A stretch of DNA of 64,000 bases. It comes from Geothrix sp. 21YS21S-2 (GTDB taxonomy: Bacteria > Acidobacteriota > Holophagae > Holophagales > Holophagaceae). The stretch's first letter is position 1; each line of letters begins with the position of its first letter. The position numbers and the translations under genes are program-made. The DNA is taken from contig NZ_CP132910.1 of assembly GCF_030846775.1 (NCBI RefSeq), positions 530,001-594,000 on the forward strand. The letters are read 5' to 3'. The notes below the pieces were generated by a model. That model made no database searches, was not told where the DNA came from, and was given only the letters and a program-made list of their open reading frames with translations. Shown piece after piece: positions 7,261-15,176 of this stretch.

Positions 7261-7749
7261 CTATTCGGCGAGCAGCTTTCCGTAGGCGGCATCACCCTTT
7301 TCGATCAGGGCGACGGTATCCTTCTTCCAGAAATCGTGGGTGACGATGTTGGCGTCCGAAAAGAAGAGGTAGAGCTTCCCGTCGCGGATCACATAGTGGT
7401 TGGGGTTCACGTCGACGCGCTGATTGATGGCGCCGATGGCCCAGGCGCAGTAGCCGCCGTACTGGGGCAGGAAGCGCTCGGGGCTCATCTTGAAGGTCTC
7501 GAGGTTCTTCTCGTTGACGAAGCGGTAGTTGACCCCCGCGTGGTTGTAGGTGAGCTTGATGGTCCCCTGCATGGGCTTGCTGCCGCCCTCGGACCAGTAG
7601 GAGACGGGGTCGTAACCCTCGACGCCGACGTTGGGACCCAGGAGGTTCATGGTCCTGGCTGAGGGGGTCATCGCGGTGGCCGTGTGGGCCAGGAGACCCG
7701 TGGTGATCAGGCCAAGGGCGAAGAGGATGGTGGGGATCTTGCGGCTCAT
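7261..7749 (-). CDS. Exported YHS-domain protein
   Basis: A 162-residue protein with a signal peptide (MSRKIPTILFALGLITTGLL). The mature part matches the exported YHS-domain family: GVEGYDPVSYW near the start, then NHAGVNYRFVNEKNLETF and YGGYCAWAIG. In these proteins the YHS-like fold is thought to sense or bind metal, though the ligands are not established. ATG 7749 is preferred over an upstream frame to 7953 because it starts the signal peptide and has GGAGC upstream. It is the first gene of the minus-strand run ending with the EthD-like gene. Confidence 0.88.
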   Translation of the reverse strand: MSRKIPTILFALGLITTGLLAHTATAMTPSARTMNLLGPNVGVEGYDPVSYWSEGGSKPMQGTIKLTYNHAGVNYRFVNEKNLETFKMSPERFLPQYGGYCAWAIGAINQRVDVNPNHYVIRDGKLYLFFSDANIVTHDFWKKDTVALIEKGDAAYGKLLAE

Positions 7750-8149
7750 GGGAGCTCCTAGAGAGGCCTTCGGCTGAAGGCGAGGGGGAAGGGAAGCGCG
7801 GGAAGCGCCCGTCTTTGAACGGCGCCCTGAACAGCAGGGCCGGGCCCGCATCGGTGAGGCCAAGGAAGCAGGCTCCGTGCCAGAGTGAAAAATGACGGCT
7901 AAAATCAGATTCAACATGGGGTTGTCAACACCCGACGGGCAGGGGGCGAGCACGAGGCTTCTCCGGACTACGAGATTTCACAGACGCCGCGACTCACTTT
8001 CGTAGTCGTCCCCTGGGAGGGCACGGTCCCCCGGCGGACGTGGACGATTGAGCTCTCGGACACGACGTGATGTAGGGGTCCGTTTTTCGCAATCCATCCG
8101 TCAGTTAGGCGCCGCCCGCTTCCGGATTCCATATAGGAGGCCCCCGCCC
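7750..8149. other. 400-bp intergenic region between divergent genes
   Basis: This region separates the YHS-led minus-strand operon from a small plus-strand gene and should hold both promoters. A minus-strand TTGACA-like -35 is present in GTTGTCAACACC around 7922-7933, followed by only a weak AT-rich -10, so the operon promoter is tentative. No RNA gene or conserved riboswitch is recognised. Confidence 0.3.
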
Positions 8150-8392
8150 ATGAAAAGCACCGTTCTAGACATGACCACCCCCGCGCCTGCCCCTCTCCAT
8201 GACCAGGACCTCCCGCCCGAGGTCCTGGCCATCCTCTTGCACAAGGAGCTGACCCGGCTTGCAGCCCTCCTGGATGGCATCCCCGACCTCAATGATGCCG
8301 AGGTCGTCCAGATACCAGCAGGGGTCCCTTTCCGGGTCCTGGCCCTGGCCACGGCGGCCCTGAAGGCCATTTCCACCACTCGGTCCATCTGA
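8150..8392 (+). CDS. Hypothetical 80-residue protein
   Basis: An open frame from ATG 8150 with a good TAGGAGG ribosome site 9 nt upstream, encoding 80 residues. The N-terminal third is Pro/Ala rich (MTTPAPAPL), followed by an amphipathic helical part (LPPEVLAILLHKELTRLAALL). No signal peptide, metal motif or known domain is recognised. It ends 37 bp before the convergent AbiJ-like gene. The frame is open further upstream to 8048 but the ribosome site supports 8150. It is not recognised as an antitoxin, although its place beside a defence gene leaves that open. Confidence 0.5.
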   Translation: MKSTVLDMTTPAPAPLHDQDLPPEVLAILLHKELTRLAALLDGIPDLNDAEVVQIPAGVPFRVLALATAALKAISTTRSI

Positions 8393-8429
8393 CCGCGTTG
8401 GACCTGTACAGCGTGGCCTTCCCGACCAC

Positions 8430-9332
8430 CTACTTCCCGAGCATCTCCTCAGACGTCTCCTGCATGAATACTGCAAGAGTCGCGGCTGCTCCCACCGCCA
8501 GTCGGGCATGGCGGGCGCGAAGCCCACGGGTTCGGGCATCTTTCCCGTGGCCAGTCCCATATCCATTTCGGAGTTCTGCCAAACCGTTCGAGATAGTGGC
8601 GAGATTCTGAAGCAACTTGCGGATGATATCGGCGGCATAGGCTTTGTCTGGGATATCGTCTGGGACCAGCTTGAGCTGCTTCAACGCAGCCCGAACCAAC
8701 TTTGGGAAGTCATCTTCCACCGGGACCCTCAGACCATGGTCGAGGAAGATGGTCTTGGCCACAGTCTCCACAAGTTCTTTGGCAGTGCCGATGGCCTGTT
8801 CAGGGTCCTTTTCCACGGCCTGTTCGATTCGCTGGATCTGCTGATGAATGTAAGCGGCGTCGACCCGCACTGCCATCCCCTTGGCGGCGTTCAACGCGGG
8901 GCTGATCTTGCCGGTAAGGGTTCTCGCAGAATAAACGGGGAGCCCGGCGATGGTGCTGGCAACCGCCAGTTCCCACCCCTCCCGGTTGAGGAGCGGGTTC
9001 AGTAGCTCAACAATTTGATCGACCTCAGCCGGGTTGGACCGCACCGCTGGGTGGATCATCATGGCCAGGAAATCCAGGAAGCTCTTCTCAGGACCATGGA
9101 GGAGGTTGAACCGGCTGTCGGAGAACACCCAGCCATCCTCCCAATCGTGGTTATTCCAGCGATGCTGGTTGATGTCCCCGGCCGCATCTGCGAACCGTCC
9201 ATCGCCGGAAGGCAGCTTCTGCAGGTCGTACAGACGCATCAGGAACTCGACCTCCCCCAGTCGACCGTTGTACTCGATCCCGGACAAGGTGAGGACATCG
9301 ACGATGTCGCGCCTGGTGATTTCAGAAAGCAC
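8430..9332 (-). CDS. AbiJ-like abortive infection protein (AbiJ_NTD3 + Abi_C)
   Basis: A 300-residue protein from GTG 9332. The N-terminal half fits the AbiJ N-terminal domain 3 pattern (EITRRDIVDVL, GEVEFLMRLYDL, DINQHRWNNHDWEDGWVF, MMIHPAVRS). The C-terminal half is the Abi_C domain: AIGTAKELVETVAKTIFLDHG, and LRNGYGTGHGK followed by ARHARLAVGAAATLAVFM. The conserved RNGYGTGHG motif resembles HEPN-like ribonuclease motifs of abortive infection proteins. It probably halts growth on phage infection. GTG is preferred because GGAG lies 9 nt upstream; the frame extends to a TTG at 9359. It lies in an accessory region with transposase remnants next to tRNA-Met. Confidence 0.8.
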   Translation of the reverse strand: MLSEITRRDIVDVLTLSGIEYNGRLGEVEFLMRLYDLQKLPSGDGRFADAAGDINQHRWNNHDWEDGWVFSDSRFNLLHGPEKSFLDFLAMMIHPAVRSNPAEVDQIVELLNPLLNREGWELAVASTIAGLPVYSARTLTGKISPALNAAKGMAVRVDAAYIHQQIQRIEQAVEKDPEQAIGTAKELVETVAKTIFLDHGLRVPVEDDFPKLVRAALKQLKLVPDDIPDKAYAADIIRKLLQNLATISNGLAELRNGYGTGHGKDARTRGLRARHARLAVGAAATLAVFMQETSEEMLGK

Positions 9333-9370
9333 GAGCAATATCTCCAATTTTAACAACACCGAGGAATGGC

Positions 9371-9418
9371 AATCACCAATGGAGGAACAAAATATTCAAA
9401 CGCAATCCCTTGGTGATT
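9371..9418. promoter_or_regulatory. Inverted repeat upstream of the abi gene
   Basis: AATCACCAA (9371-9379) and TTGGTGATT (9410-9418) form a perfect 9-bp inverted repeat around a 30-nt AT-rich centre containing AATATTTTG on the minus strand. It lies 38-86 nt upstream of the AbiJ-like start. The arms could be operator half-sites bracketing the promoter, or a hairpin leader. Confidence 0.45.
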
Positions 9419-9484
9419 CATTATGCTAACCCGCCTCGCGACTACCCAGTCCGAGTGGATCCTAACATTTCAAGCTGTCCAAGG

Positions 9485-9718
9485 GGGTGGGGGCAGGCCA
9501 AAATCAGAATATGGACGTGATCGGCCATGAGGTGCCCCTCCTCGATCCGGCATTCCTTCTGCGCGGCCAGTTGCCGGAACACCTCACCCAGATGTGGTCG
9601 TAACTTCTCGTAGAGCGTCTTTCTTCGACATTATGGGATAAACACCACGTGGTACTTACACTCCCACCGGAAGGGCTTAGACTTTCCGACGAGTCCATCT
9701 TGGACCTCCTTTCGTGTG
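9485..9718 (-). pseudogene. IS200/IS605-family transposase (TnpA) remnant
   Basis: On the minus strand one frame reads KPFRWECKYHVVFIP, then a TAA stop, then CRRKTLYEKLRPHLGEVF and GHLMADHVHILI. This is the Y1 HUH transposase N-terminal half, with the HVH of the HUH motif, but it has an in-frame stop where a Lys is usual (IPK.RRK), no in-frame ATG, and it ends without the catalytic Tyr region. It is therefore inactive. The flanking accessory content and the hairpin at 9782-9798 suggest a decayed insertion element. Confidence 0.8.
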
Positions 9719-9781
9719 CTTGGCGGCTCACAATCGGAGATTCCAGGATGGACTCCCTGAAATGTCAAACTTCTACTGCCA

Positions 9782-9798
9782 CCCCGGCAGAGCCGGGG
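9782..9798. repeat. Short GC hairpin near the transposase remnant
   Basis: CCCCGGC (9782-9788), AGA, GCCGGGG (9792-9798) form a perfect 7-bp stem with a 3-nt loop, about 65 nt upstream of the TnpA remnant. IS200/IS605 elements carry such subterminal hairpins recognised by TnpA, so this may be the left-end hairpin. It could equally be a terminator-like structure. Confidence 0.4.
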
Positions 9799-9849
9799 GG
9801 TCTCCTGGTTTTGCTAGAATAGCGGGTTTACGCTTGTACGGTCGGTCCC

Positions 9850-9999
9850 TTTGCCCTTGCCCCGGTTGTGAGTCCTGTGGCGTCCACCACGATCGGGATA
9901 ACCGCCCGGGACGGGGCACGGATTCGGATCAACCTCGAGGCAGGCCATGGCACGGAAGCCACCAGCATCGTGGCGGCCTTCCTGGGGAGCCGTGGTTGA
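9850..9999 (+). pseudogene. Possible C-terminal fragment of an IS66-type accessory protein
   Basis: A 49-residue frame ending in TGA at 9997-9999 reads FALAPVVSPV, then ITARDGARIRINLEAGHG and a closing IVAAFLG. The pattern (F-x-PV, an nG-x-R/I-x-I strand, then a short helix ending in a Leu-rich tail) resembles the end of IS66-family TnpA accessory proteins. No start codon or N-terminal half is seen and no TnpB follows. The assignment is weak. Confidence 0.25.
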
Positions 10000-10228
10000 C
10001 TTGGGTGAAAGGGGTAGCAAGTCGAATTCTGCCCTCCTCGAGACGGCCCCCAGGTGGCTCACCCTTGGCGGCGGTATGGAAGGGCTATGGAGCACGTGAT
10101 TCAGACACGGAACCCCTTTCCCAGAAAGGGGAAACGAAGAACCCCTGCTCAAACTGTACCCCTAGACTGTACCCCGGCCAGAAATTGACGAATTCTATCT
10201 TCGTAAGTGTTGCACGCGGGTACAAAGG
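10000..10228. other. Non-coding accessory remnant
   Basis: No supportable gene. A perfect hairpin CCCCTTTC-CCA-GAAAGGGG lies at 10113-10131. The stretch is less GC-rich than its surroundings and lies between the transposon debris and tRNA-Met, as expected for decayed mobile DNA. Confidence 0.35.
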
Positions 10229-10263
10229 AAAAGCCCCGAGAACTCAATGTTCACGGGGCTTTT
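10229..10263 (-). terminator. Intrinsic terminator downstream of tRNA-Met
   Basis: AAAAGCCCCG and CGGGGCTTTT form a symmetrical stem about 10 bp long with A/T runs on both sides, so it can work in both directions. It begins six bases after the encoded CCA of the tRNA. Confidence 0.85.
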
Positions 10264-10268
10264 CTTGG

Positions 10269-10345
10269 TGGTGGCTGGGCGCGGACTCGAACCGCGGACC
10301 TAGGGATTATGAGACCCTCGCTCTAACCACCTGAGCTACCCAGCC
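10269..10345 (-). tRNA. tRNA-Met (anticodon CAT), elongator type, CCA encoded
   Basis: The minus strand from 10345 folds as a tRNA: acceptor GGCTGGG/CCCAGCC, D arm GCTC...GAGC, anticodon loop CTCATAA giving CAT, T arm with the TTCGAGT loop closed by CGCGG/CCGCG, discriminator A and genomic CCA. The G1:C72 pair and the sequence resemble elongator tRNA-Met rather than initiator tRNA; tRNA-Ile(CAU) is also a formal alternative because the lysidine modification cannot be seen. The 3' end points to the accessory region at 8-10.2 kb. Confidence 0.92.
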
Positions 10346-10357
10346 GAAGAAGCTAGT

Positions 10358-11503
10358 CTACCGGGTCCGGGCACCAAAATCCACGATGGATTTCGGGATC
10401 GCGAGCACCCGCTCGTAGACCTCCTCGTACTGGTCCACGATGGGCTTCTCCTCGAAGGTCTCCAGGGCGCGGGTCTGGGCGGAGAGGCCCATCTTCCTGC
10501 GCAGGACGGGGTCGCGCAGGAGGGTGAGGGCGTCCTCGGCCATGGCGTCCACGTCGCCCAGGGGCTCCAGGAAGCCGTCCACGCCGTGGCGGACCACCTC
10601 GGGGAGGCCGCCCACGCGGCTGGCGATGACGGGGACCCTGTGGGCCATGGCCTCCAGGGCGGCCAGGCCGAAGCTCTCGGTGGCGCTGGGGAGGAGGAAG
10701 ACGTCCGAGCAAGCAAGCACGGTGTCGATGTCCAGCTGCTTGCCGGTGAAGCGGACGTGGTCGGCGAAGCCGTGGTCGCGGGCGTAGATTTCGGCCTCGG
10801 CCCGGTCGGGGCCGTCGCCCACCATGACCAGGAAGCTCGGCTGCTCCCGCAGCACCCGCTCGAAGGTCTTCATGACGTCCATGACGCGCTTGACGGGGCG
10901 GAAGTTGGAGATGTGGGTGAGGATGGAGGTGCCGGCGGGGGCCAGCCACTTGCGGCAGCCGGGGTTGGGGTCCTGGGGGGCGGTGACGAAGTTGGGGATC
11001 ACGTCGATGGGACGGTCCACCTTGAAGGTGCGGTAGGTCTCGTCCCGCAGGTACTCCGACACCGAGGTGACGGCGTCGCTCTCCCGGATTGCCAGCTTCA
11101 CCATGGACAGGTAGCTGGGGTCCGAGCCCACCACCGTGATGTCGGTGCCGTGGAGGGTGGTGACGACCTTGAGCCGGCCCTCGAGGGCCATGCGCGCCAG
11201 GAGGGCGGCGGAGGCGTGGGGGATGGCGTAGTGGGCGTGCATGATCTGCAGGTCATGGTGCTCGGCCACGTCGGCCATCTTGGAGGCCAGGGCGATGGAG
11301 TAGGGAGCCGCCTCGAAGAGGGGGTAGGGGCTGGCCGTCACCTCGTGGAAGAAGATCTTGTCCTCGAAGCCCAGCAGCCGGGGTGGAAGGGAGGGGCTGA
11401 GGAGGTGGATCTCATGGCCCCGGGCGGCCAGGGCCTTCCCCACCTCCGTGGCCACCACGCCGGAACCGCCGAAAGTTGAGTAGCAGGAGATCCCGATTCG
11501 CAT
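10358..11503 (-). CDS. bshA: N-acetyl-alpha-D-glucosaminyl L-malate synthase (bacillithiol synthesis)
   Basis: A 381-residue GT4-family glycosyltransferase. The N-terminus [20 protein letters not shown] is the BshA signature, with the GGSG nucleotide-sugar loop. Other family marks are [21 protein letters not shown] and the C-terminal E-x7-E region [15 protein letters not shown]. BshA joins GlcNAc from UDP-GlcNAc to L-malate, the first step of bacillithiol. ATG 11503 starts the conserved fold; an upstream open frame to 11569 is not conserved-looking. bshB and bshC are not in the window. The thiol would serve the peroxide and thiol enzymes found nearby. Confidence 0.92.
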   Translation of the reverse strand: MRIGISCYSTFGGSGVVATEVGKALAARGHEIHLLSPSLPPRLLGFEDKIFFHEVTASPYPLFEAAPYSIALASKMADVAEHHDLQIMHAHYAIPHASAALLARMALEGRLKVVTTLHGTDITVVGSDPSYLSMVKLAIRESDAVTSVSEYLRDETYRTFKVDRPIDVIPNFVTAPQDPNPGCRKWLAPAGTSILTHISNFRPVKRVMDVMKTFERVLREQPSFLVMVGDGPDRAEAEIYARDHGFADHVRFTGKQLDIDTVLACSDVFLLPSATESFGLAALEAMAHRVPVIASRVGGLPEVVRHGVDGFLEPLGDVDAMAEDALTLLRDPVLRRKMGLSAQTRALETFEEKPIVDQYEEVYERVLAIPKSIVDFGARTR

Positions 11504-11592
11504 CTCACGGTTGTACTGCAGTTCTCCCCAATTGTCCAAGGGGACGCCGGGGCCGGTTGCGACTATCATGGCAAGGAAAGGTCCCCCTCCCT

Positions 11593-11847
11593 ATGTTCCT
11601 TGTGCTCGTGGCCGACAAACTCATTCTTCTCCTCATCATGCTCATCTTCATCACGAGCATCCTGTCCTGGATCCAGCCGGACCCCCGGAACCCGATCGTC
11701 CGGTTGCTTCACGCCATCGTGGACCCGGTGCTGCACCCCATCCGGACCCTGCTGCCGTCCTCCATGGGCATGGACTTCAGCCCCATGGTGGCCATCCTGA
11801 TCCTGTACGCCCTTCAGGCCCTCTTGCAGAAGAGCGTCCTCTCCTAG
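11593..11847 (+). CDS. YggT-family membrane protein
   Basis: An 84-residue protein with two hydrophobic segments (about residues 5-24 and 62-80) separated by the conserved YggT loop SWIQPDPRNPIVRLLHAIVDPVLHPIR. YggT proteins are small inner-membrane proteins often encoded next to yggS or division genes such as divIVA. Here divIVA follows after 8 bp, so the pair is probably co-transcribed and linked to cell division or envelope growth. Bacterial YggT has been tied to osmotic tolerance, but the mechanism is not clear. Confidence 0.9.
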   Translation: MFLVLVADKLILLLIMLIFITSILSWIQPDPRNPIVRLLHAIVDPVLHPIRTLLPSSMGMDFSPMVAILILYALQALLQKSVLS

Positions 11848-11855
11848 GAGCGCCC

Positions 11856-12425
11856 ATGAAATACACGCCCTTGGACATCCAACGCCGGGAATTCGAGAAG
11901 GGGTTCCGCGGCCTGGACGAAGGGGAGGTGCGGGCCTTCCTGCTGGAGGTGGCCGCGGAATGGGAGGAGCTCCAGATGGAGAACTCCCGCCTGCGCACCG
12001 AGATCCTGGACCTGCGCGAACACCTGAAGCAGTACCAGGACCAGGACCGGATCTTCCGGGAGACGCTGCTCAACGCCCAGCGCACCAAGGAGGAGATCCT
12101 GGACGCCGTGAACCGGGAGAAGGCGCTCATCCTGCGCGAGGCCGACTTCAAGGCCGACGAGCTGCTGCGGGAAGCCAGCGCCAAGAGCCAGGAGCTGGAA
12201 GCCTCCCTGCGGGGCCTGAAGCTGGAGCGGGTGCGCTTCCTGCAGGACATGGATTCGCTCCTGGCCCGCACGCGGCGGTACCTCCAGGAGGAGGCCCCGG
12301 AGATCTTCCCGCCCGCGGAGGCCACCCGCAGGCTCGACGACCGGGACGCGGCCCGCATCGACCAGCTCACGGGGCAGAACCCCGCCCGCACAGGGAAGAC
12401 AGGCTTCGGTTCCGACGGGGTCTGA
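11856..12425 (+). CDS. divIVA: DivIVA-domain protein
   Basis: A 189-residue protein. The first 60 residues match the DivIVA lipid-binding N-terminus (MKYTPLDIQRREFEKGFRG, then VRAFLLEVAAEWEEL). Residues about 45-150 form long heptad coiled coils (LQMENSRLRTEILDLREHL and onward). The C-terminal 40 residues are polar and disordered. DivIVA binds curved membrane and recruits partners at poles or septa. A TAGGAGC ribosome site precedes ATG 11856, 8 bp after yggT. The role in this organism is inferred from the family. Confidence 0.9.
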   Translation: MKYTPLDIQRREFEKGFRGLDEGEVRAFLLEVAAEWEELQMENSRLRTEILDLREHLKQYQDQDRIFRETLLNAQRTKEEILDAVNREKALILREADFKADELLREASAKSQELEASLRGLKLERVRFLQDMDSLLARTRRYLQEEAPEIFPPAEATRRLDDRDAARIDQLTGQNPARTGKTGFGSDGV

Positions 12426-12602
12426 ACCCGCCGCATCGGGACGGCGGCGCCTTCGGGGGTACGGCCCGCGGGCCGTGGAACCTTGGCGCCGCGGTTGGCA
12501 TTGGAGGGTGACGCTGACCCGGACGGCAGGGGGTCGCCGGCCGCGGGCGGGGTGCCCGGGGCGGGCCCCGGCGTGCGAGGTCGCGAAGCGCGGAAAGGCA
12601 CC

Positions 12603-13964
12603 ATGACCCCTCTTTCGAAAGCCCTGACCTGTTCCGGAGCGATCCTCCTCGCGGCCGGTTCCGCCCCCTTGCGGTCCCAGGCCTGGGCGGCGCCGACGGC
12701 GACCCAGACGTCCACCCCGACCCACGCCCTGAGGCAGGACGGCAAGGATTCCATCCTGATCGGACACACCTGGTCCAACTGGACCTGGGTGGACCCCGAG
12801 GGTACTCGCCACGTTTTCCCCGGGACCAGTTCCGCCAACCGGAGGATGATCGCGATCAACGGCGTCGGCATGATCCCCCAGGCCGGCGGCGCCCTGGAAT
12901 ACACGAACCTGAACCTCGTCCAGGCCCTGGACGGCGCGCCCATCTACCTGAGCACCGAGAACGGCGGCAAGGGAAAGATCGTCATCCGGAGCCAGGCCTT
13001 TCCCAAATAAAAGGTCCTGTCCGTCATCTATGCGCCTCCCGGAATCGGGGGAACGGTCAGCTACGGGAAAGGGTCCGGGGTGGGAACCACGTCTTCCATC
13101 AGCCAAACTTTTTCGGGCGCCTTCAACCTGTCCGCCAGTCTCGGCGGGGAGGACGTCAAGAATTTCGCAACCTTGGGCGCGGGCTGGTCCACGAGCACGA
13201 CAGACTCCCGGTCCATCACGATGAGCAACAACCTCTCGACCTTGAACCGATGGACCGGCACGTCCGAGGGCATCAACCACGACCAGGACGTCCTGGAGGT
13301 GTGGCTGAACCCCGCCGTTGAGCTGTCTTTTACCTCCTCCAACGAAGCTTCGTGGAGGCTCATGAACCATCCGGGCGATCCCCTTTCCGCCACCGTCGGC
13401 GCCAATGTTGTCCACCTGACCGTCGCCCAGCTCCTTGGAAAGGAACCGATCACGAACGAACACCTGCTGGCCCGGTTGAAGCGGGAATGGCCCGGAGGCG
13501 GAGCCTTGACGGGGCCAGGAACCGATTCGGACTTCCATGCCATCGCCAAGCAGAATCCCTACCATGCGATCGGCTCTGACTTCATGGGCAACACGTTCGT
13601 GCCCGACCCGAACAGGTTCAGCCTGACGAACCTTCGCTCGGTGGACTACAGCCCCGCGTCAGGCGTGGTACACACGTCTTCGCTCATGGTCCAGAACGAG
13701 GGGATTGAAACAAAAGGCAACTCCATCGTCAGCAGCTACTCGGTTTCCGCTGCCATGGGCGCCGGGTTGACGAAATTTTTCGGCATCACGGCAAACAAGT
13801 CCTGGACGTGGACCGATGAAATCACGACCTCCCGGACGGTGACGAATTCTTCCCACGCGGAGCTCTCGGTGCCTCAGCCGGGCAACGACTGGCGGGGGCC
13901 AACCCACATCGCTGTCTACACGGATACCCTGTACGGCAGCTTCCTCTTCACCTACCTGCGATAG
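12603..13964 (+). pseudogene. Exported protein gene interrupted by an in-frame TAA
   Basis: Two blocks lie in the same frame. The first (12603-13010) encodes 135 residues with a signal peptide (residues 1-28) and ends QAFPK-stop at 13008-13010. Directly after the stop the frame continues open to 13964 (KVLSVIYAPPGIGGTVSYGK, and on), giving about 318 more residues. The continuity of frame and content shows one ancestral gene of about 453 codons, with the TAA probably replacing a Tyr codon. It is either a nonsense mutation, a sequencing error or read-through. A separate downstream product from ATG 13080 is possible but has only a weak ribosome site. The domain is not recognised; it is Ser/Thr-rich and secreted-looking. 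Confidence 0.75.
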
Positions 13965-13975
13965 GGAGGGGCCCG

Positions 13976-14497
13976 ATGAAGCCGCTGCACGCCATTCTGC
14001 CCTGTCTTGCCATGGCAGGCTGCGGGTCCCTTCCCGTGGTTGAAATCCATTCCGCGCCTGTCCTCCCCCGGGAGGAAGTCAGCCGGCTCGCCGCCCACCG
14101 CACCCGAACCGTGGCCGTCGATGCGGAAGCCGTCTTCCCGAAGGTCCTGGAGATCCTTCTGGACCAGGGACATCTGATCCTATGTGCGGATAGGAGCCTC
14201 GGGATGGTTGCCTTCCGGCAACAGTGGCAGGACCGTGAGCAGCGGAAGGCCAGCATCATCCAGGACGGCAGCCTCCTGGTGACGCCCCTGGAACCGGGCC
14301 GGAGTCGACTCAGGCTCCTCCTCGCTGGCCGTTCTTCTGAAGTTTTTCATTATGGGATGAAGGAATCGGCGGGGCTGGCGACTCTCGCCGGCGTCCAGCA
14401 CGACCTTGCGCCGGAGGAATACGCCAAGCTCCTGGATCTCCTGGAGAAAGGCTTGGTTGCGCAGGGCGCGCCACCGCAGGGGGCCGGTGGCGGCTAG
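13976..14497 (+). CDS. Hypothetical lipoprotein
   Basis: A 173-residue protein with a lipoprotein signal (LPCLAMAGCGS, lipid Cys at residue 16). The mature part contains a compact alpha/beta segment (TRTVAVDAEAVFPKVLEILLDQGHLILCADRSLGMVAFRQQW) that resembles domains found in lipoproteins of unknown function with a DUF-type start. It lies 11 bp after the interrupted exported gene with an AGGGAGGGG ribosome site, so the two were probably co-transcribed. No enzyme motif is visible. An envelope location is the only firm inference. Confidence 0.75.
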   Translation: MKPLHAILPCLAMAGCGSLPVVEIHSAPVLPREEVSRLAAHRTRTVAVDAEAVFPKVLEILLDQGHLILCADRSLGMVAFRQQWQDREQRKASIIQDGSLLVTPLEPGRSRLRLLLAGRSSEVFHYGMKESAGLATLAGVQHDLAPEEYAKLLDLLEKGLVAQGAPPQGAGGG

Positions 14498-14588
14498 GGT
14501 GCCTGAGTGCGGCCGGCCGGGAACCCATCCGGCAGGGGCGGCACCTTGGATCTGGCCGGCCTTTCGGCGGCTTTTTCTTGGGGAATCC

Positions 14589-15170
14589 ATGCTGCCGTTC
14601 CGTTTCGCCCTTCTGATTCTTGGCACCCTGCCCGCGCTGGCCGAGGTGACCCTCACCAACGCCACGACCCATCGGGTGAGGTTGAAGATCACCTCCATCG
14701 CGGCCCAGGGGCGCGATCTGACGGTGGCCTCCTACGCGTCCGCGGCCCCTCCCAAGGCCCGCCCGGCCTGGGGCGCCGAGGACAAGGGGGCGGTCCACGA
14801 GCCCACCTTCCATGGCACCTACCAGGATTTGGCGCCAAGGCCCATAAACACGCTGATCCTGTATCTCACGCCCGGCGGTCAGGCCGTCTTTACCCCATCG
14901 CCGTGCGCCCCGGGCGCGGTGGGCATCCAGCAGGTGGATCTACTCCTGTCGCTCCACGGCCTGGACGAGGGGGCCGGGGTGGACCTTCCGGTACGCTACC
15001 GGGCCTTGGCCCTTGGCGGCGATGTGGCCAGTGAATCCCTGCACCTGGAAACCACCCAGGAGAACAAGGCCGACGGCAACCCGGTCCCCCTCGAACTGGT
15101 GGCTCCCGACGACAAGCATCCGGACTACCGGATCAAGGTGCCGAAGAGCGCCCCCTGCGTGATTCTCTGA
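14589..15170 (+). CDS. Hypothetical exported protein
   Basis: A 193-residue protein with a signal peptide (residues 1-18, MLPFRFALLILGTLPALA). The mature protein begins EVTLTNATTHRVRLKIT, like a beta-sandwich, and ends in a conserved-looking polar tail with one Cys near the C-terminus (SAPCVIL). Residue use is rich in Leu, Ala, Pro and charged groups. No known domain is recognised. It follows the lipoprotein by 91 bp and converges on the phosphohexomutase gene 6 bp later. The frame is open upstream, but ATG 14589 starts the signal peptide. Confidence 0.7.
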   Translation: MLPFRFALLILGTLPALAEVTLTNATTHRVRLKITSIAAQGRDLTVASYASAAPPKARPAWGAEDKGAVHEPTFHGTYQDLAPRPINTLILYLTPGGQAVFTPSPCAPGAVGIQQVDLLLSLHGLDEGAGVDLPVRYRALALGGDVASESLHLETTQENKADGNPVPLELVAPDDKHPDYRIKVPKSAPCVIL

Positions 15171-15176
15171 ACGGGG

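Noticed and set aside
7900-8150. Repeat of the tRNA-Met 3' end as an attachment site at the far side of the accessory region
   Set aside because: No copy of the T-arm/CCA region was found by eye; the island boundary remains undefined.
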